Made by a program: the position numbers and the translations under genes | The notes under the pieces: generated by a model | Seen by the model: the letters and a program-made list of their open reading frames with translations, nothing else | The model's database searches: none | Told to the model about the DNA's origin: nothing | Source of the DNA: Streptantibioticus ferralitis | GTDB lineage: Bacteria > Actinomycetota > Actinomycetes > Streptomycetales > Streptomycetaceae | Direction: 5' to 3' | Assembly: GCF_029223525.1 (NCBI RefSeq) | Contig: NZ_JARHTQ010000012.1 | Coordinates: 62,001-126,000, forward strand | Length of the DNA stretch: 64,000 bases | Part shown: positions 7,796 to 16,268 of the stretch, one piece after another | Layout of the letters: every line of letters starts with the position of its first letter | How positions within the stretch are numbered: position 1 is the stretch's first letter

Positions 7796-8434
7796 GTGAC
7801 TGCCGCTGACCCTGCCCACCCCGCTGCCCTCGTCGTCCTGCTGACCGGACCGTCCGGCTCGGGGAAGAGTTCACTCGCCGCCCGCGCGGCGCTTCCGGTG
7901 CTTAACCTCGACGACTTCTACAAGGAAGGCGACGACCCCACGCTGCCCGCTCTCCCGGGCGGCGGTGGCACGGACTGGGACTCACCGCGGTCCTGGGACG
8001 CGGACGCCGCCGTCGCCGCGATCGAGGCGGCGGCGCACGGCGGTACGGCGGTGGTCCCCCGCTACTCCATCGCCACCAGTTCGATCACCGGCATGACCGA
8101 GTTCACGCTGGGCGGCGCTCCCGTCTTCGTCGCCGAGGGGATCTTCGCCGCCGACATCGCGGACCGCTGCCGCGCGGCCGGGCTGCTGGCCGACGCGGTG
8201 TGCCTGCGCGGCCGACCGGCGGTCACCGCGTGGCGGCGGCTGCGGCGTGATCTGCGGGAGGGCCGCAAGTCCATGCCGTATCTGCTCCGCAGAGGTTGGC
8301 GGTTGATGCGCGCCGAACGCGGCATCGTCGCCCGGCAGGCCGCGTTGGGCGCGACGCCGTGCGGGCACGCCGAGGCGCTGGACCGGATACGGACCGCTGC
8401 CGCCAGGGTGGTTCCGGTACCGGTGCACGGCTGA
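7796..8434 (+). CDS. Uridine kinase-like P-loop NTPase
   Basis: A protein of about 212 residues with a Walker A motif GPSGSGKSS near the N-terminus, LNLDDFYKEGDDPTLP (the uridine-kinase substrate loop), a lid-like region with VVPRYSIATS, and FVAEGIFAAD as the conserved Glu segment. These features place it in the uridine kinase/phosphoribulokinase family, whose members phosphorylate uridine or cytidine. The context of nucleoside salvage genes supports that role, but no operator palindrome lies upstream. The GTG at 7796 is preferred because the family motif begins 15 residues later; an in-frame GTG at 7742 would add 18 residues with no family similarity. A strong stem-loop follows. Confidence 0.8.
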   Translation: MTAADPAHPAALVVLLTGPSGSGKSSLAARAALPVLNLDDFYKEGDDPTLPALPGGGGTDWDSPRSWDADAAVAAIEAAAHGGTAVVPRYSIATSSITGMTEFTLGGAPVFVAEGIFAADIADRCRAAGLLADAVCLRGRPAVTAWRRLRRDLREGRKSMPYLLRRGWRLMRAERGIVARQAALGATPCGHAEALDRIRTAAARVVPVPVHG

Positions 8435-8478
8435 GGGGGAGTTCGAGGGCGAGCCCCCGAAACCCCCGACGGCAGTAC

Positions 8479-8527
8479 GAAGGGACGGGCACGCACGGCC
8501 CCCCCGGACGTGCGTGTCCGCCCCTTC
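8479..8527. terminator. Terminator between uridine-kinase-like gene and sigQ
   Basis: A long imperfect stem (GAAGGGACGGGCACGCACG against CGTGCGTGTCCGCCCCTTC, two bulged or mismatched positions) surrounds a GC-rich loop. It lies between convergent genes, 45 bp after the kinase stop codon, and can serve both. Confidence 0.75.
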
Positions 8528-8585
8528 ATCCCCCATTCCCCCGGTTTACCCCGTTTTCCCCCGGGGAAAGCCTTGCCGGGCCGTT

Positions 8586-9350
8586 CTACGCGACCAGTTC
8601 GTCGAAGGCCTCAGCCTCGTCGCGGCCCTGGGCCAGCACCTCGTCATCGCGCAGGCGGCGCAGCGAGCGCCAGATGCTGCTCTTGACGGTGCCGACGCTG
8701 ATACCGAGGATGTCGGCGATCTCCGGGTCGGTGCGCCCCTCGTAGTAGCGCAGCACCAGCATCGTGCGCTGGGTCTCCGGCAGCTTGGCGAGCGCCTGCC
8801 ACAGCACGGCGCGCAGTTCGGTGCCGCGCATCGCGTCGGACTCACCGACGGTCTCGGGGAGTTCCTCGGTCGGGTACTCGTTGAGCTTGCGGCGGCGCCA
8901 GGCGCTGATGTGCAGGTTGGTCATGGTGCGGCGCAGGTAGCCGCCGACGGCCGCCTTGTCGCTGATCCGGTCCCAGGCGCGGTAGGTGGAGAACAGCGCG
9001 CTCTGCAGCAGGTCCTCCGCCTCGTGCCGGTCACCGGTCAGGTGGTACGCGGTCGCGTACAGGGAGGCGCGGCGCTCGGCGACGTAGGCGGTGAAGTCCG
9101 CCTCGCTGGACGCCTTCCGCGCGGTCGCGGCCTCCCCGTACGCGGTGGCGGCAACCCCCGCGGCCCCGCCGTCGATCGCGCTCAGGTACGGCGCCCGATG
9201 GCGCACTGTCGCCGAGCCGACCGTGTTGCGTCCGGTGCCGCGTGCGCACCCCCGCCCGCTCGGGGCACCGGACGGTCCTTCGTTCCACTGTGCGGTGTGC
9301 GGACGCTGCCGCACGATCGCGGCGGAGGTGTTGGTGTGCATAGCGCTCAT
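8586..9350 (-). CDS. sigQ: RNA polymerase ECF sigma factor SigQ
   Basis: A 254-residue sigma factor of the extracytoplasmic-function/SigE group. An unusually long N-terminal tail (about 75 residues, no recognisable domain) precedes sigma region 2 (FTAYVAERRASLYATAYHL, then EAEDLLQSALFSTYRAWDRI) and region 4 (LAKLPETQRTMLVLRYYEG, HTH TDPEIADILGISVGTVKSS). It is divergent from the afsQ1-afsQ2 two-component operon, the arrangement I remember for sigQ in S. coelicolor, where SigQ counteracts AfsQ-dependent antibiotic production. The shared 204-bp intergenic region carries an AfsQ1-type site. The start at ATG 9350 is a choice; ATG 9341 is also in frame. Confidence 0.88.
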   Translation of the reverse strand: MSAMHTNTSAAIVRQRPHTAQWNEGPSGAPSGRGCARGTGRNTVGSATVRHRAPYLSAIDGGAAGVAATAYGEAATARKASSEADFTAYVAERRASLYATAYHLTGDRHEAEDLLQSALFSTYRAWDRISDKAAVGGYLRRTMTNLHISAWRRRKLNEYPTEELPETVGESDAMRGTELRAVLWQALAKLPETQRTMLVLRYYEGRTDPEIADILGISVGTVKSSIWRSLRRLRDDEVLAQGRDEAEAFDELVA

Positions 9351-9467
9351 CTCGTGCCCCCGTGAGTGGAACCGGTCTGGTGTGGAATTCGTGGTACTTC
9401 CCAGCGGGGCTTCCCGCTGTTGTTCCACAACTCTGGCGGACCACTTTCATGAGGCTGTCCGTCAAGT

Positions 9468-9483
9468 GTCACAGGCTCGTCAC
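9468..9483 (+). promoter_or_regulatory. AfsQ1 binding site in the sigQ-afsQ1 intergenic region
   Basis: GTCAC-AGGCTC-GTCAC is an exact match to the published AfsQ1 operator consensus GTnAC-n6-GTnAC. It lies about 120 bp upstream of sigQ and 70 bp upstream of afsQ1, so AfsQ1 could activate sigQ and regulate its own operon. Confidence 0.8.
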
Positions 9484-9554
9484 AGGGCCGCGCGTCCGCC
9501 TCTACATTCGGGGGTGCACGCGATGGCACCCGCCGGTGCGCCACAATGGCCTGC

Positions 9555-10232
9555 GTGCCCTTCCTGTTGCTTATCGAGGACGACGACGCCATCCGTACGG
9601 GCCTCGAACTGGCCCTATCCCGGCAGGGCCACCGTGTGGTGGCCGCCGCGACCGGCGAGGAAGGTCTGGAACGGCTGCGTGAGCAGCGTCCCGACCTGAT
9701 CGTGCTGGACGTGATGCTGCCGGGCATCGACGGGTTCGAGGTGTGCCGTCGGATCCGCCGCACCGACCAGTTGCCGATCATCCTGCTCACCGCGCGCAGT
9801 GACGACATCGACGTGGTGGTCGGCCTGGAGTCGGGCGCCGACGACTATGTGGTCAAACCGATCCAGCCGCGGGTGCTGGACGCGCGGATCCGCGCGGTGC
9901 TGCGGCGCGGCGAGCGGGACAGCACCGATTCGGCGGCATTCGGCTCGATCGTGATCGACCGGTCCGCGATGACGGTGACCAAGGCCGGTGAGGATCTCCA
10001 GCTGACCCCGACCGAGTTGCGGCTACTGCTTGAGCTGAGCCGCCGCCCCGGACAGGCGCTGTCCCGGCAGCAGTTGCTGCGACTGGTGTGGGAGCACGAC
10101 TACCTGGGCGACTCCCGGTTGGTGGACGCGTGTGTCCAGCGGCTGCGCGCCAAGGTCGAGGACGTCCCGTCGTCCCCGAAGCTGATCCGTACGGTGCGTG
10201 GCGTCGGCTACCGGTTGGACCCGCCGCAGTGA
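9555..10232 (+). CDS. afsQ1: Two-component response regulator AfsQ1
   Basis: A 225-residue OmpR/PhoB-family regulator. The receiver domain has the acidic pair in LIEDDDA, the phosphoacceptor Asp52 in LIVLDVMLPG, the conserved Thr in LLTAR and the Lys in DDYVVKP. The winged-helix domain carries LTPTELRLLLELSRRPG and ends with RTVRGVGYRLDPP. Start GTG 9555 gives the expected 225-residue length; an ATG at 9546 would add three residues. It is close to identical with what I remember of S. coelicolor AfsQ1, which responds to nitrogen-rich (glutamate) conditions and controls antibiotics and nitrogen metabolism. It heads an operon with afsQ2 and a lipoprotein gene and is divergent from sigQ. Confidence 0.95.
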   Translation: MPFLLLIEDDDAIRTGLELALSRQGHRVVAAATGEEGLERLREQRPDLIVLDVMLPGIDGFEVCRRIRRTDQLPIILLTARSDDIDVVVGLESGADDYVVKPIQPRVLDARIRAVLRRGERDSTDSAAFGSIVIDRSAMTVTKAGEDLQLTPTELRLLLELSRRPGQALSRQQLLRLVWEHDYLGDSRLVDACVQRLRAKVEDVPSSPKLIRTVRGVGYRLDPPQ

Positions 10233-10263
10233 CGGTGATGTTCGTGACCGCGATAGCGAGGCC

Positions 10264-11796
10264 ATGGTGAGGTTCAGGGCCGCCCTGTCGCGGCTGAGGT
10301 TCGGCAGCCTGAGGCTGCGGCTGGTCGCGGTGTTCGCGGCGGTCGCGCTGACCGCCGCCGTCTCCGTCTCCGGTATCGCGTACTGGCTGAACCGCGACGC
10401 GGTGCTCACCCGTGCACAGAACGCGGCGCTCAACGACTTCCGCGCCTCGATGACCCGCAACATCGGTTCGCTGCCGGTGAATCCGCCGTGCGACGAGTTG
10501 CAGGAGGCCGCCAACCGCATGGCCAGCAGCACCCAGAACTACCAGGTGCTGCTGATCGCCAAGGACGGGGACGGCAACCAGTGCGCGGCCACCTCCGACC
10601 GGGACGTCTTCACCCTCGACCAGGTGCCGGCCGCGCTGCAGAAGGCGGTGCAGAACCCCCGGCCGATCAAGGACGGCAACCAGGCCGCGTACCACCTGTA
10701 CTGGCAGCGGACCGCGCCCGGCGGGCGTCCGTTCCTGGTCGGTGGCGCGAAGATGATGAGCAACGGCCCGACCGGCTACATGTACAAGTCGCTGGACGCG
10801 GAGCGTTCCGACCTCAACTCGCTGGCCTGGTCGCTGGGCATCGCCACCGCGCTGGCCCTGATCGGCGCCGCGCTGCTGGCCCAGGCGGCGGCCTCCACGG
10901 TGCTGCGGCCGGTACAACGGCTCGGGGACGCGGCGCGCAGACTGGGCGAGGGGCGCCTGGACACCCGGCTGCGGATCTCGGGCACCGATGAACTCGCCGA
11001 TCTGTCACGGACGTTCAACAGCGCGGCGGAGGCGTTGCAGCGCCAGGTGGAGGAGTTGAGCGGCCGGGAGGAGGCGTCCCGCAGGTTCGTCGCGGACATG
11101 TCGCACGAACTGCGCACCCCGCTGACCGCGATCACCGCGGTGACCGAGGTGCTGGAGGAGGAGGCGGACGCCCTCGACCCGATGATCGAACCGGCGGTTC
11201 GGCTGGTCGTCACCGAGACCCGGCGGCTCGGCGATCTGGTGGAGAACCTGATGGAGGTGACCCGGTTCGACGCGGGCACCGCGAAGCTGCGGGCCGACGA
11301 GGTGGACGTCGCCGACATGGTGACCGCCTGCATCGACACCCGGGCCTGGCTGGACGCGGTGGAACTGGACGCGCCGCGCGGCATCCTGGTCCGTCTGGAC
11401 CCGCGGCGGCTGGACGTCATCCTGGCCAACCTGATCGGCAACGCCCTCAAGCACGGCGGCTCACCGGTGCGGGTGACCGTGCGGACCGAAGACGCGACGT
11501 TGGTCGTCGAGGTGGCGGACAACGGGCCGGGCATTCCGGAGGACGTCCTGCCGCATGTCTTCGACCGGTTCTACAAGGCGGATGCCTCGCGGGCGCGTTC
11601 GGAGGGCAGCGGTCTCGGCCTGTCCATCGCCATGGAGAACGCGCACATCCACGGCGGCACGATCACCGCGGCCAACCGGCCGGAGGGCGGCGCCGTGTTC
11701 ACCCTGCGGCTGCCGATCCCGCCCGCCGAACACCATGAGTCCGGCGACCCGAGTGATCATGGGGAGCCCAACGAGCCCGAGGAGGGGCGGAGTTGA
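10264..11796 (+). CDS. afsQ2: Sensor histidine kinase AfsQ2
   Basis: A 510-residue membrane kinase partner of AfsQ1. There is one TM segment near residues 20-42, an extracytoplasmic sensor of about 130 residues with two cysteines (PPCDEL, GNQCAA), a second TM (SLGIATALALIGAALLAQAA) and a HAMP linker with RLGDAARRLGEG. The HisKA phosphoacceptor is in MSHELRTPLTAI, and the ATPase domain has NLIGNALKHG, VADNGPGIP and GSGLGLSIA. It starts 31 bp after afsQ1; GTG 10267, in phase one codon later, is an equally good start given GAGG upstream. The C-terminal tail is acidic and low-complexity. Its stop overlaps the start of the lipoprotein gene. Confidence 0.93.
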   Translation: MVRFRAALSRLRFGSLRLRLVAVFAAVALTAAVSVSGIAYWLNRDAVLTRAQNAALNDFRASMTRNIGSLPVNPPCDELQEAANRMASSTQNYQVLLIAKDGDGNQCAATSDRDVFTLDQVPAALQKAVQNPRPIKDGNQAAYHLYWQRTAPGGRPFLVGGAKMMSNGPTGYMYKSLDAERSDLNSLAWSLGIATALALIGAALLAQAAASTVLRPVQRLGDAARRLGEGRLDTRLRISGTDELADLSRTFNSAAEALQRQVEELSGREEASRRFVADMSHELRTPLTAITAVTEVLEEEADALDPMIEPAVRLVVTETRRLGDLVENLMEVTRFDAGTAKLRADEVDVADMVTACIDTRAWLDAVELDAPRGILVRLDPRRLDVILANLIGNALKHGGSPVRVTVRTEDATLVVEVADNGPGIPEDVLPHVFDRFYKADASRARSEGSGLGLSIAMENAHIHGGTITAANRPEGGAVFTLRLPIPPAEHHESGDPSDHGEPNEPEEGRS

Positions 11797-12389
11797 CGTC
11801 GCCAAGGCGACTGGGCGCGGGGCTGGCACTGCTGGCGCTGCTGCTCGGTACGGCGGGGTGCGGGATCCGCGCCACTTCGGTGCCGGTCGACGCGGGCGCC
11901 GCGCCGACCAGGGTGTCCTGCGACCAGCCGAGGACCGGGGCGTCGGCCAAGGCGCCGGGCATGGTGGTCGCGGATGTCTATCTGGTGTGCAGCCAGCGGG
12001 TCTCGCCGGTACGGCGGATGGTTCCGGACCGGCATCAGGACCGGCTCGGCACCGCCCGCATGCTGCTGGCCGAGTTGCAGCGCAAGCCCGACCAGGCCGA
12101 GGAGCGGGGCGGCTTCGCCTCCGAGGTGCCGGGCGGGCTGACCGTCACGGCTCCGTTCCCGGGCGATCCGCCGGAGACGCTGCGGCTGAACCAGGACCCC
12201 GATGACCTGCCGTCGTACGCGGTCGGCCAGTTGGTGTGCACCGTCGCGGGGACGGTGGCGGGCGCCGCCGACCGGTCGGTGGTGCTCGGCGGCCCGGACA
12301 AGAACATGGCGCCGCTGCGCTACCGCTGCGACGACGGGCTGCGCACCCGCCCCGAGGCCGGGTCGACCGAGGGCACCAAGGTCTCCTGA
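11793..12389 (+). CDS. GerMN-like lipoprotein of the afsQ operon
   Basis: A 198-residue lipoprotein. The signal peptide ends in the lipobox LGTAGC, then comes a region (VYLVCSQRVSPVRRMVP, TARMLLAELQRKPDQAEERGG, PGGLTV) that resembles the GerMN fold of LpqB. TTG start in a TTGA overlap with the afsQ2 stop codon, behind GGAGG, indicating translational coupling. By analogy with the mtrA-mtrB-lpqB operon, an extracytoplasmic accessory of the sensor kinase is likely (inference). The S. coelicolor locus has a lipoprotein gene in the same place. Four cysteines in the mature part may form disulfides. Confidence 0.8.
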   Translation: MTSPRRLGAGLALLALLLGTAGCGIRATSVPVDAGAAPTRVSCDQPRTGASAKAPGMVVADVYLVCSQRVSPVRRMVPDRHQDRLGTARMLLAELQRKPDQAEERGGFASEVPGGLTVTAPFPGDPPETLRLNQDPDDLPSYAVGQLVCTVAGTVAGAADRSVVLGGPDKNMAPLRYRCDDGLRTRPEAGSTEGTKVS

Positions 12390-12476
12390 CGGCCCGCGGG
12401 CCGCGCCGTGACATGACGTAGGTCTCGTCCGGCGGCGCCCAGGAACCACCGCACGGTACCGGGCGTCATTCCCGGC

Positions 12477-13022
12477 GTGCAGCGAGATGAGCGGCAGCAG
12501 CCGACCCTGACCGGGGCGCGACCCGTGGGCGTGGTGCTCACCGCGCTGTATCTGGCGGCTGTCTGCTGGTTCACCCTGCGGCCGCTCTCCGCGACCTGGA
12601 TGGCGGCGGGCAACTTCACTCCGCTGCACACCATCCGAGCCGATCTGGCGCTCGGACCGGCGGCGGCGGCGCGGAACATCGGGGGCGGTCTGCTGCTGCT
12701 CGCGCCGCTGGGCGTGCTGTTGCCGCTGGCCGGTGGGCGGTTGGACGTGCCGCCGGTGGTCTCCTTCGCCCGTACCGTCTTCACCGGTCTGATGCTCTCG
12801 TTCTGCTTCGAGGCGGGACGGACCGGGATGGCGGGCCAGGTACTGGACGTGGACGCGCTGCTGCTGAACACCACCGGGGTGGCGCTGGCGCATCTGCTGG
12901 TGGTGCCCGCGGCGCGGGCGGCACTGCGGCGGCGCCGCGGAAGCCGTCGCCGCGGTCACCAGCCGGACCGGGAGCCGCAGAGCAGGACACCGATGATGTC
13001 CGGAGTGGGCGCGGCCCGGTAA
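12477..13022 (+). CDS. VanZ-like membrane protein
   Basis: A 181-residue protein with four predicted membrane spans (about residues 17-33, 65-85, 97-118 and 128-146). It has the VanZ-type loop NFTPLHTI between helices 1 and 2 and the NIGGGLLLLAPLGVLLPL helix, followed by a basic tail (RRRRGSRRR). VanZ proteins are associated with low-level teicoplanin resistance and cell-envelope functions; the molecular role is unknown. GTG start. It lies 87 bp after the lipoprotein gene and has its own terminator downstream. Confidence 0.78.
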   Translation: MQRDERQQPTLTGARPVGVVLTALYLAAVCWFTLRPLSATWMAAGNFTPLHTIRADLALGPAAAARNIGGGLLLLAPLGVLLPLAGGRLDVPPVVSFARTVFTGLMLSFCFEAGRTGMAGQVLDVDALLLNTTGVALAHLLVVPAARAALRRRRGSRRRGHQPDREPQSRTPMMSGVGAAR

Positions 13023-13071
13023 CCGGCTTCCCACCCGACGTCCCACGGGCAACCGGCCCCGGGCAGGCGAA

Positions 13072-13104
13072 CGGGCCGTGTCCCGGGGGGAAGAACACGG
13101 CCCG
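13072..13104. terminator. Terminator between the VanZ-like and small secreted-protein genes
   Basis: A perfect 10-bp inverted repeat CGGGCCGTGT/ACACGGCCCG with a 13-nt loop sits between two convergent genes. Confidence 0.8.
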
Positions 13105-13134
13105 CTCTGGTGCGACGCCCGAAGAGGAGGGGCG

Positions 13135-13449
13135 TCAGTGGCCGGCGGCACCCAGCGCGCCGGTCACCGAGCTGATCGGCAGTCCACCGAGCAGACCGTT
13201 ACCGTTCGGGCTGGCCAGGGACTTCAGGGTGTCCTGGGCCGTCTGCGCGGCGGTCCCCGCGCCGGGCAGCAGATTGGCGGTCTGCTGGACCGGGAGCTTG
13301 CCGGTGAGGCCGTCGACCGCGGTGGCCGGGTTGGCGACCGGCAGCGCCGCCGGGGCGGCGGTCTCCGCGGCGTTCGCGGAGCCCGCGGCGGCGGCGAAGG
13401 CCACGCCGAGCGCTGCGGCACCGAGCGTCCTGATGGTTCCGTTCTTCAT
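13135..13449 (-). CDS. Small secreted protein of unknown function
   Basis: A 104-residue protein with a signal peptide (MKNGTIRTLGAAALGVAFAA, cleavage near SANA-AE) and an Ala/Leu/Gly-rich mature region containing PVANPATAVDGLTGKLPVQ, NLLPGAGT and NGLLGGLPISSVTG. It shares size and the low-charge Leu/Gly/Pro-rich style with the protein at 7299-7667. Such small secreted proteins are common in Streptomyces; I know no function. Start ATG 13449 with AGAGG upstream. It is transcribed away from add. Confidence 0.7.
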   Translation of the reverse strand: MKNGTIRTLGAAALGVAFAAAAGSANAAETAAPAALPVANPATAVDGLTGKLPVQQTANLLPGAGTAAQTAQDTLKSLASPNGNGLLGGLPISSVTGALGAAGH

Positions 13450-13709
13450 CGCAATACATCCTCTGGTGGCTTGTGGCGGCCCGCGATGACACACCGGCCG
13501 TTACCGCGGAATTCCAGAACCTGGCAGTATCCGGCGGTCGGTTGCCCGGCGCCGAGCCATCGACGACAACGGCAGTGACCACGCCAGGTAATGAGGCGAT
13601 CACCGTTCGCAGCACGCTAGTGACACGCCGTCGCCGGTGCAAACAGGCCGCCGGGGCCGCGCGCGCCACCGTGACCGCACGACCCCCTGCGCGTTCCCGC
13701 GCCCGCCCG

Positions 13710-14930
13710 TCAGTCCCGCTCGGCGGCAGAACCGCTGGCCACACCGGGTTGTCCGGTCGCCGGACGGAACAGCCATTCGGCCTTCAGTTCGGCGTAGCCG
13801 GGCTTGATCACATCATTGATCATGGCCAGACGTTCATCGAAAGGAATGAACGCGGACTTCATCGCATTGACGGTGAACCACAGCAGATCGTCGAGCGTGT
13901 AGCCGAACGCGTCCACCAGGTAGCCGAACTCCTGGCTGAGGGTCGTACCGCTCATCAACCGGTTGTCGGTGTTGACGGTCACCCGGAAGTGCAGCCGCCG
14001 CAGCAGGCCGATGGGGTGCTCGTGGTAGCTGTCGGCCGCACCGGTCTGCAGGTTGGAGGTCGGGCACATCTCCAGCGGGATCCGCTTGTCCCGTACGTAC
14101 GAGGCCAGTCGGCCCAGCTTGACCGAACCGTCCTGGGAGACGTGGATGTCGTCGATCAGCCGCACGCCGTGGCCCAGCCGGTCGGCGCCGCACCACTGGA
14201 TCGCCTGCCAGATCGACGGCAGGCCGAAGGCCTCACCGGCGTGGATGGTGAAGTGGTTGTTCTCGCGCTTGAGGTACTCGAAGGCGTCGAGGTGGCGGGT
14301 GGGCGGGAAGCCCGCCTCGGCGCCCGCGATGTCGAAGCCGACGACGCCGAGGTCGCGGTAGCGGTTGGCGAGTTCGGCGATCTCCTGCGAGCGTGCGGCG
14401 TGCCGCATGGCGGTCAGCAGCGCGCCGACGCGGATCCGGTGCCCGGCCGCGAGCGCCCGGCGCTCGCCCTCCCGGAAGCCCTCGTTGACCGCCTCGACGA
14501 CCTCTTCGAGGGTGAGTCCGGCCTCCAGGTGCTGCTCGGGGGCGTAGCGGATCTCCGCGTAGACGACCCCGTCGGCGGCCAGGTCCTCGGCGCACTCGGC
14601 GGCCACCCGGTAGAGCGCGTCGCGGGTCTGCATCACCGCGCAGGTGTGGGTGAAGGTCTCCAGATAGCGCACCAGACCCGCGCCGCCCTCCTTGGCCGGG
14701 GCGTCGGCGGCGTCCCGGAACCAGGCGGCGAGGCGCTTGGGGTCGGTCTCGGGCAGGTTGTCGTATCCGACGGCCTGGGCGAGCTCGATGATGGTCTCGG
14801 GACGCAGACCACCGTCGAGGTGGTCGTGGAGCAGCACCTTGGGTGCCCGGCGGATCCGGTCCGGCGTCGCGGAGGCGGCGTCTCCGAGGGTGTGCTCCAG
14901 CTGATTCGTGAGCTGGCTTGTCTTCTCCAT
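13710..14930 (-). CDS. add: Adenosine deaminase
   Basis: A 406-residue zinc metalloenzyme that deaminates adenosine and deoxyadenosine to inosine and deoxyinosine. Zinc ligands and catalytic residues are visible in [17 protein letters not shown] (catalytic Glu), DRLGHGVRL and [13 protein letters not shown] (Asp pair region). The roughly 20-residue N-terminal lead and the Ala/Gly-rich C-terminus lie outside the fold. The ATG start stands 7 nt after the -10 box TAGCAT, indicating a leaderless mRNA. An operator palindrome lies directly upstream, so it belongs to the nucleoside regulon. The product inosine is a PunA substrate. Confidence 0.94.
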   Translation of the reverse strand: MEKTSQLTNQLEHTLGDAASATPDRIRRAPKVLLHDHLDGGLRPETIIELAQAVGYDNLPETDPKRLAAWFRDAADAPAKEGGAGLVRYLETFTHTCAVMQTRDALYRVAAECAEDLAADGVVYAEIRYAPEQHLEAGLTLEEVVEAVNEGFREGERRALAAGHRIRVGALLTAMRHAARSQEIAELANRYRDLGVVGFDIAGAEAGFPPTRHLDAFEYLKRENNHFTIHAGEAFGLPSIWQAIQWCGADRLGHGVRLIDDIHVSQDGSVKLGRLASYVRDKRIPLEMCPTSNLQTGAADSYHEHPIGLLRRLHFRVTVNTDNRLMSGTTLSQEFGYLVDAFGYTLDDLLWFTVNAMKSAFIPFDERLAMINDVIKPGYAELKAEWLFRPATGQPGVASGSAAERD

Positions 14931-14936
14931 TGGCCG

Positions 14937-14958
14937 ATGCTAGCCCCTACGCGCGTAG
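14937..14958 (-). promoter_or_regulatory. Nucleoside-regulon operator and add promoter
   Basis: The perfect palindrome CTACGCGCGTAG is at 14947-14958. On the minus strand the -10 hexamer TAGCAT (14937-14942) follows 4 bp later and ends 7 nt before the ATG of add. This is the same leaderless geometry as punA and deoC. Confidence 0.82.
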
Positions 14959-15041
14959 AAAGCCGAGTGAAGCCATTCCGATACCGAAGATTGACCTACC
15001 GGCCAGGTGGAGCACACCGCCGCGTCTGCCAAGGTTTTGCC

Positions 15042-15836
15042 ATGGCTTCGCACTCGCTCGGGGGTCCGGGGGTCACCCCCCGGAAAGGCATCGCGCCCCT
15101 GCGGGGGGCTCGGCTCGGCAGGGCGGTGGGCGCCGTCGCCGGGACCGCCGTGCGCGCCGCGGTGCTCGTACTGCCCGCCGGCCGCGCGGTCAGCACCCGC
15201 CGCGGTTCCGCGCTGTCGGCCGCCTCGGCCTGGCCGCTGGCCCGCGCCCTGGTGCGCGCCGGACGGCCCGAGGGCCTGGTCGCACATGTGGTGCACTACC
15301 GCTTCCAGGGGTGGAACGGCAATCACGCGCACCTCGCCGAGGACGCCGCATGGGCGGCGGAGGAGATCGTCCGGCGGTACGGGGACGTACCGCTGTGCCT
15401 GGTCGGCATCAACATGGGCGCCCGCGCCGCACTGCGGGCGGGCGGCCATCCGGCCGTCAACTCCGTGGCGGCCCTCGCCCCCTGGCTGCCGGAGGGAGAG
15501 GAACCCGATCCGGTGAAACACCTCGCGGGCCGCCATGTGCTGATGGTGCACGGCACCAACGACGTCAGGTCCGACCCCGAGTTGTCCTATCGGCTGGCCG
15601 AACGGGTCAAGAAGGTCAACCCGAACGTCTGCCGCTTCGAGGTCCACTCCGACGGCCACTCGCTCCACCAGCACCGCCCCGAGGTCATGGCCCTCACCGC
15701 CGACTTCACCCTCGGCACGCTGTGCGGGAGCGCGCTGGCCCGCCCGGTGGTCGACGCGCTGGCGGCTCCGCCGCCGCTGGGTTTGAGGATGCCGCTGGCG
15801 GCGGGGTTCGGGAGGCACCCTCGCACGAAGGTATGA
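15042..15836 (+). CDS. Alpha/beta-hydrolase fold protein lacking the nucleophile
   Basis: A 264-residue protein. The alpha/beta-hydrolase core is recognisable: GRAVSTRRGSALSAASAWPLARAL, HVVHYRFQGWNG, the elbow LVGINMGARAALRAG, the acid-containing strand LMVHGTNDVRSDPE, and HSDGHSLHQHRP with the His. In the elbow the usual G-x-S-x-G reads G-I-N-M-G, so the nucleophilic Ser is replaced by Asn. Either it is catalytically inactive or it uses a different mechanism. The ATG start is preceded by no strong Shine-Dalgarno. It is divergent from add. The substrate is unknown. Confidence 0.75.
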   Translation: MASHSLGGPGVTPRKGIAPLRGARLGRAVGAVAGTAVRAAVLVLPAGRAVSTRRGSALSAASAWPLARALVRAGRPEGLVAHVVHYRFQGWNGNHAHLAEDAAWAAEEIVRRYGDVPLCLVGINMGARAALRAGGHPAVNSVAALAPWLPEGEEPDPVKHLAGRHVLMVHGTNDVRSDPELSYRLAERVKKVNPNVCRFEVHSDGHSLHQHRPEVMALTADFTLGTLCGSALARPVVDALAAPPPLGLRMPLAAGFGRHPRTKV

Positions 15837-15908
15837 AAATGCGGGCGACGCGTCCGGCGCCCATGTGGGCCGCGCTACGGTGAAGTCGTCCGACTCCGAG
15901 GAGAGGCC

Positions 15909-16268
15909 ATGTCCGCCCAGCACACCCCGCCCGAGGGGCCGCTCATCGCCATGCCAGCCCTGACGCCGACAGCCCTGCGGCGGGCGGTGTCACAGATCAT
16001 CCCCGCTGATCTGCCCAGGTTCAACGAGCACTTGGCGGAAGCCGCGGAGAACGCCGCCGCCCAAAGCAGCATCGCGCCACTACGCACGTTCCTCCTCTAC
16101 TGGGGTATGACCATCGCGATCCAGCGCCATCCAGCGCGTGCCGCGCGGCTGCGCGAGATGGAGGATGCGGCGCAGTCCGCACCCACCTTCGACGCCGCAC
16201 GCCCTGCCTTGGCTGAAATCCGAGCCATCATGGATACCGCGGAACGTGAGGTGAACACCACCCGGTGA
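15909..16268 (+). CDS. Small protein of a two-gene toxin-antitoxin-like module (DUF6247-like)
   Basis: A 119-residue helical, cytoplasmic protein: PLIAMPALTPTALRRAVSQI, LPRFNEHLAEAAENAAAQSS, then IAPLRTFLLYWGMTIAIQRHPARAARL and an acidic C-terminal helix. A paralogue lies at 26951-27304 with the same blocks (IPMPALTLPALRQAV; a tryptophan-containing HWGVVVAIERNP). I recall such proteins under the name DUF6247. The gene overlaps the next one by 4 bp (GTGA), the usual coupling for antitoxin-toxin pairs, and being first and abundant in helices it would be the antitoxin (inference). Confidence 0.72.
   Translation: MSAQHTPPEGPLIAMPALTPTALRRAVSQIIPADLPRFNEHLAEAAENAAAQSSIAPLRTFLLYWGMTIAIQRHPARAARLREMEDAAQSAPTFDAARPALAEIRAIMDTAEREVNTTR

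Noticed and set aside
13473-15041. Long plus-strand open frame across add leading into the alpha/beta-hydrolase gene
   Set aside because: The part opposite add is a shadow; only the section from ATG 15042 encodes a recognisable fold.
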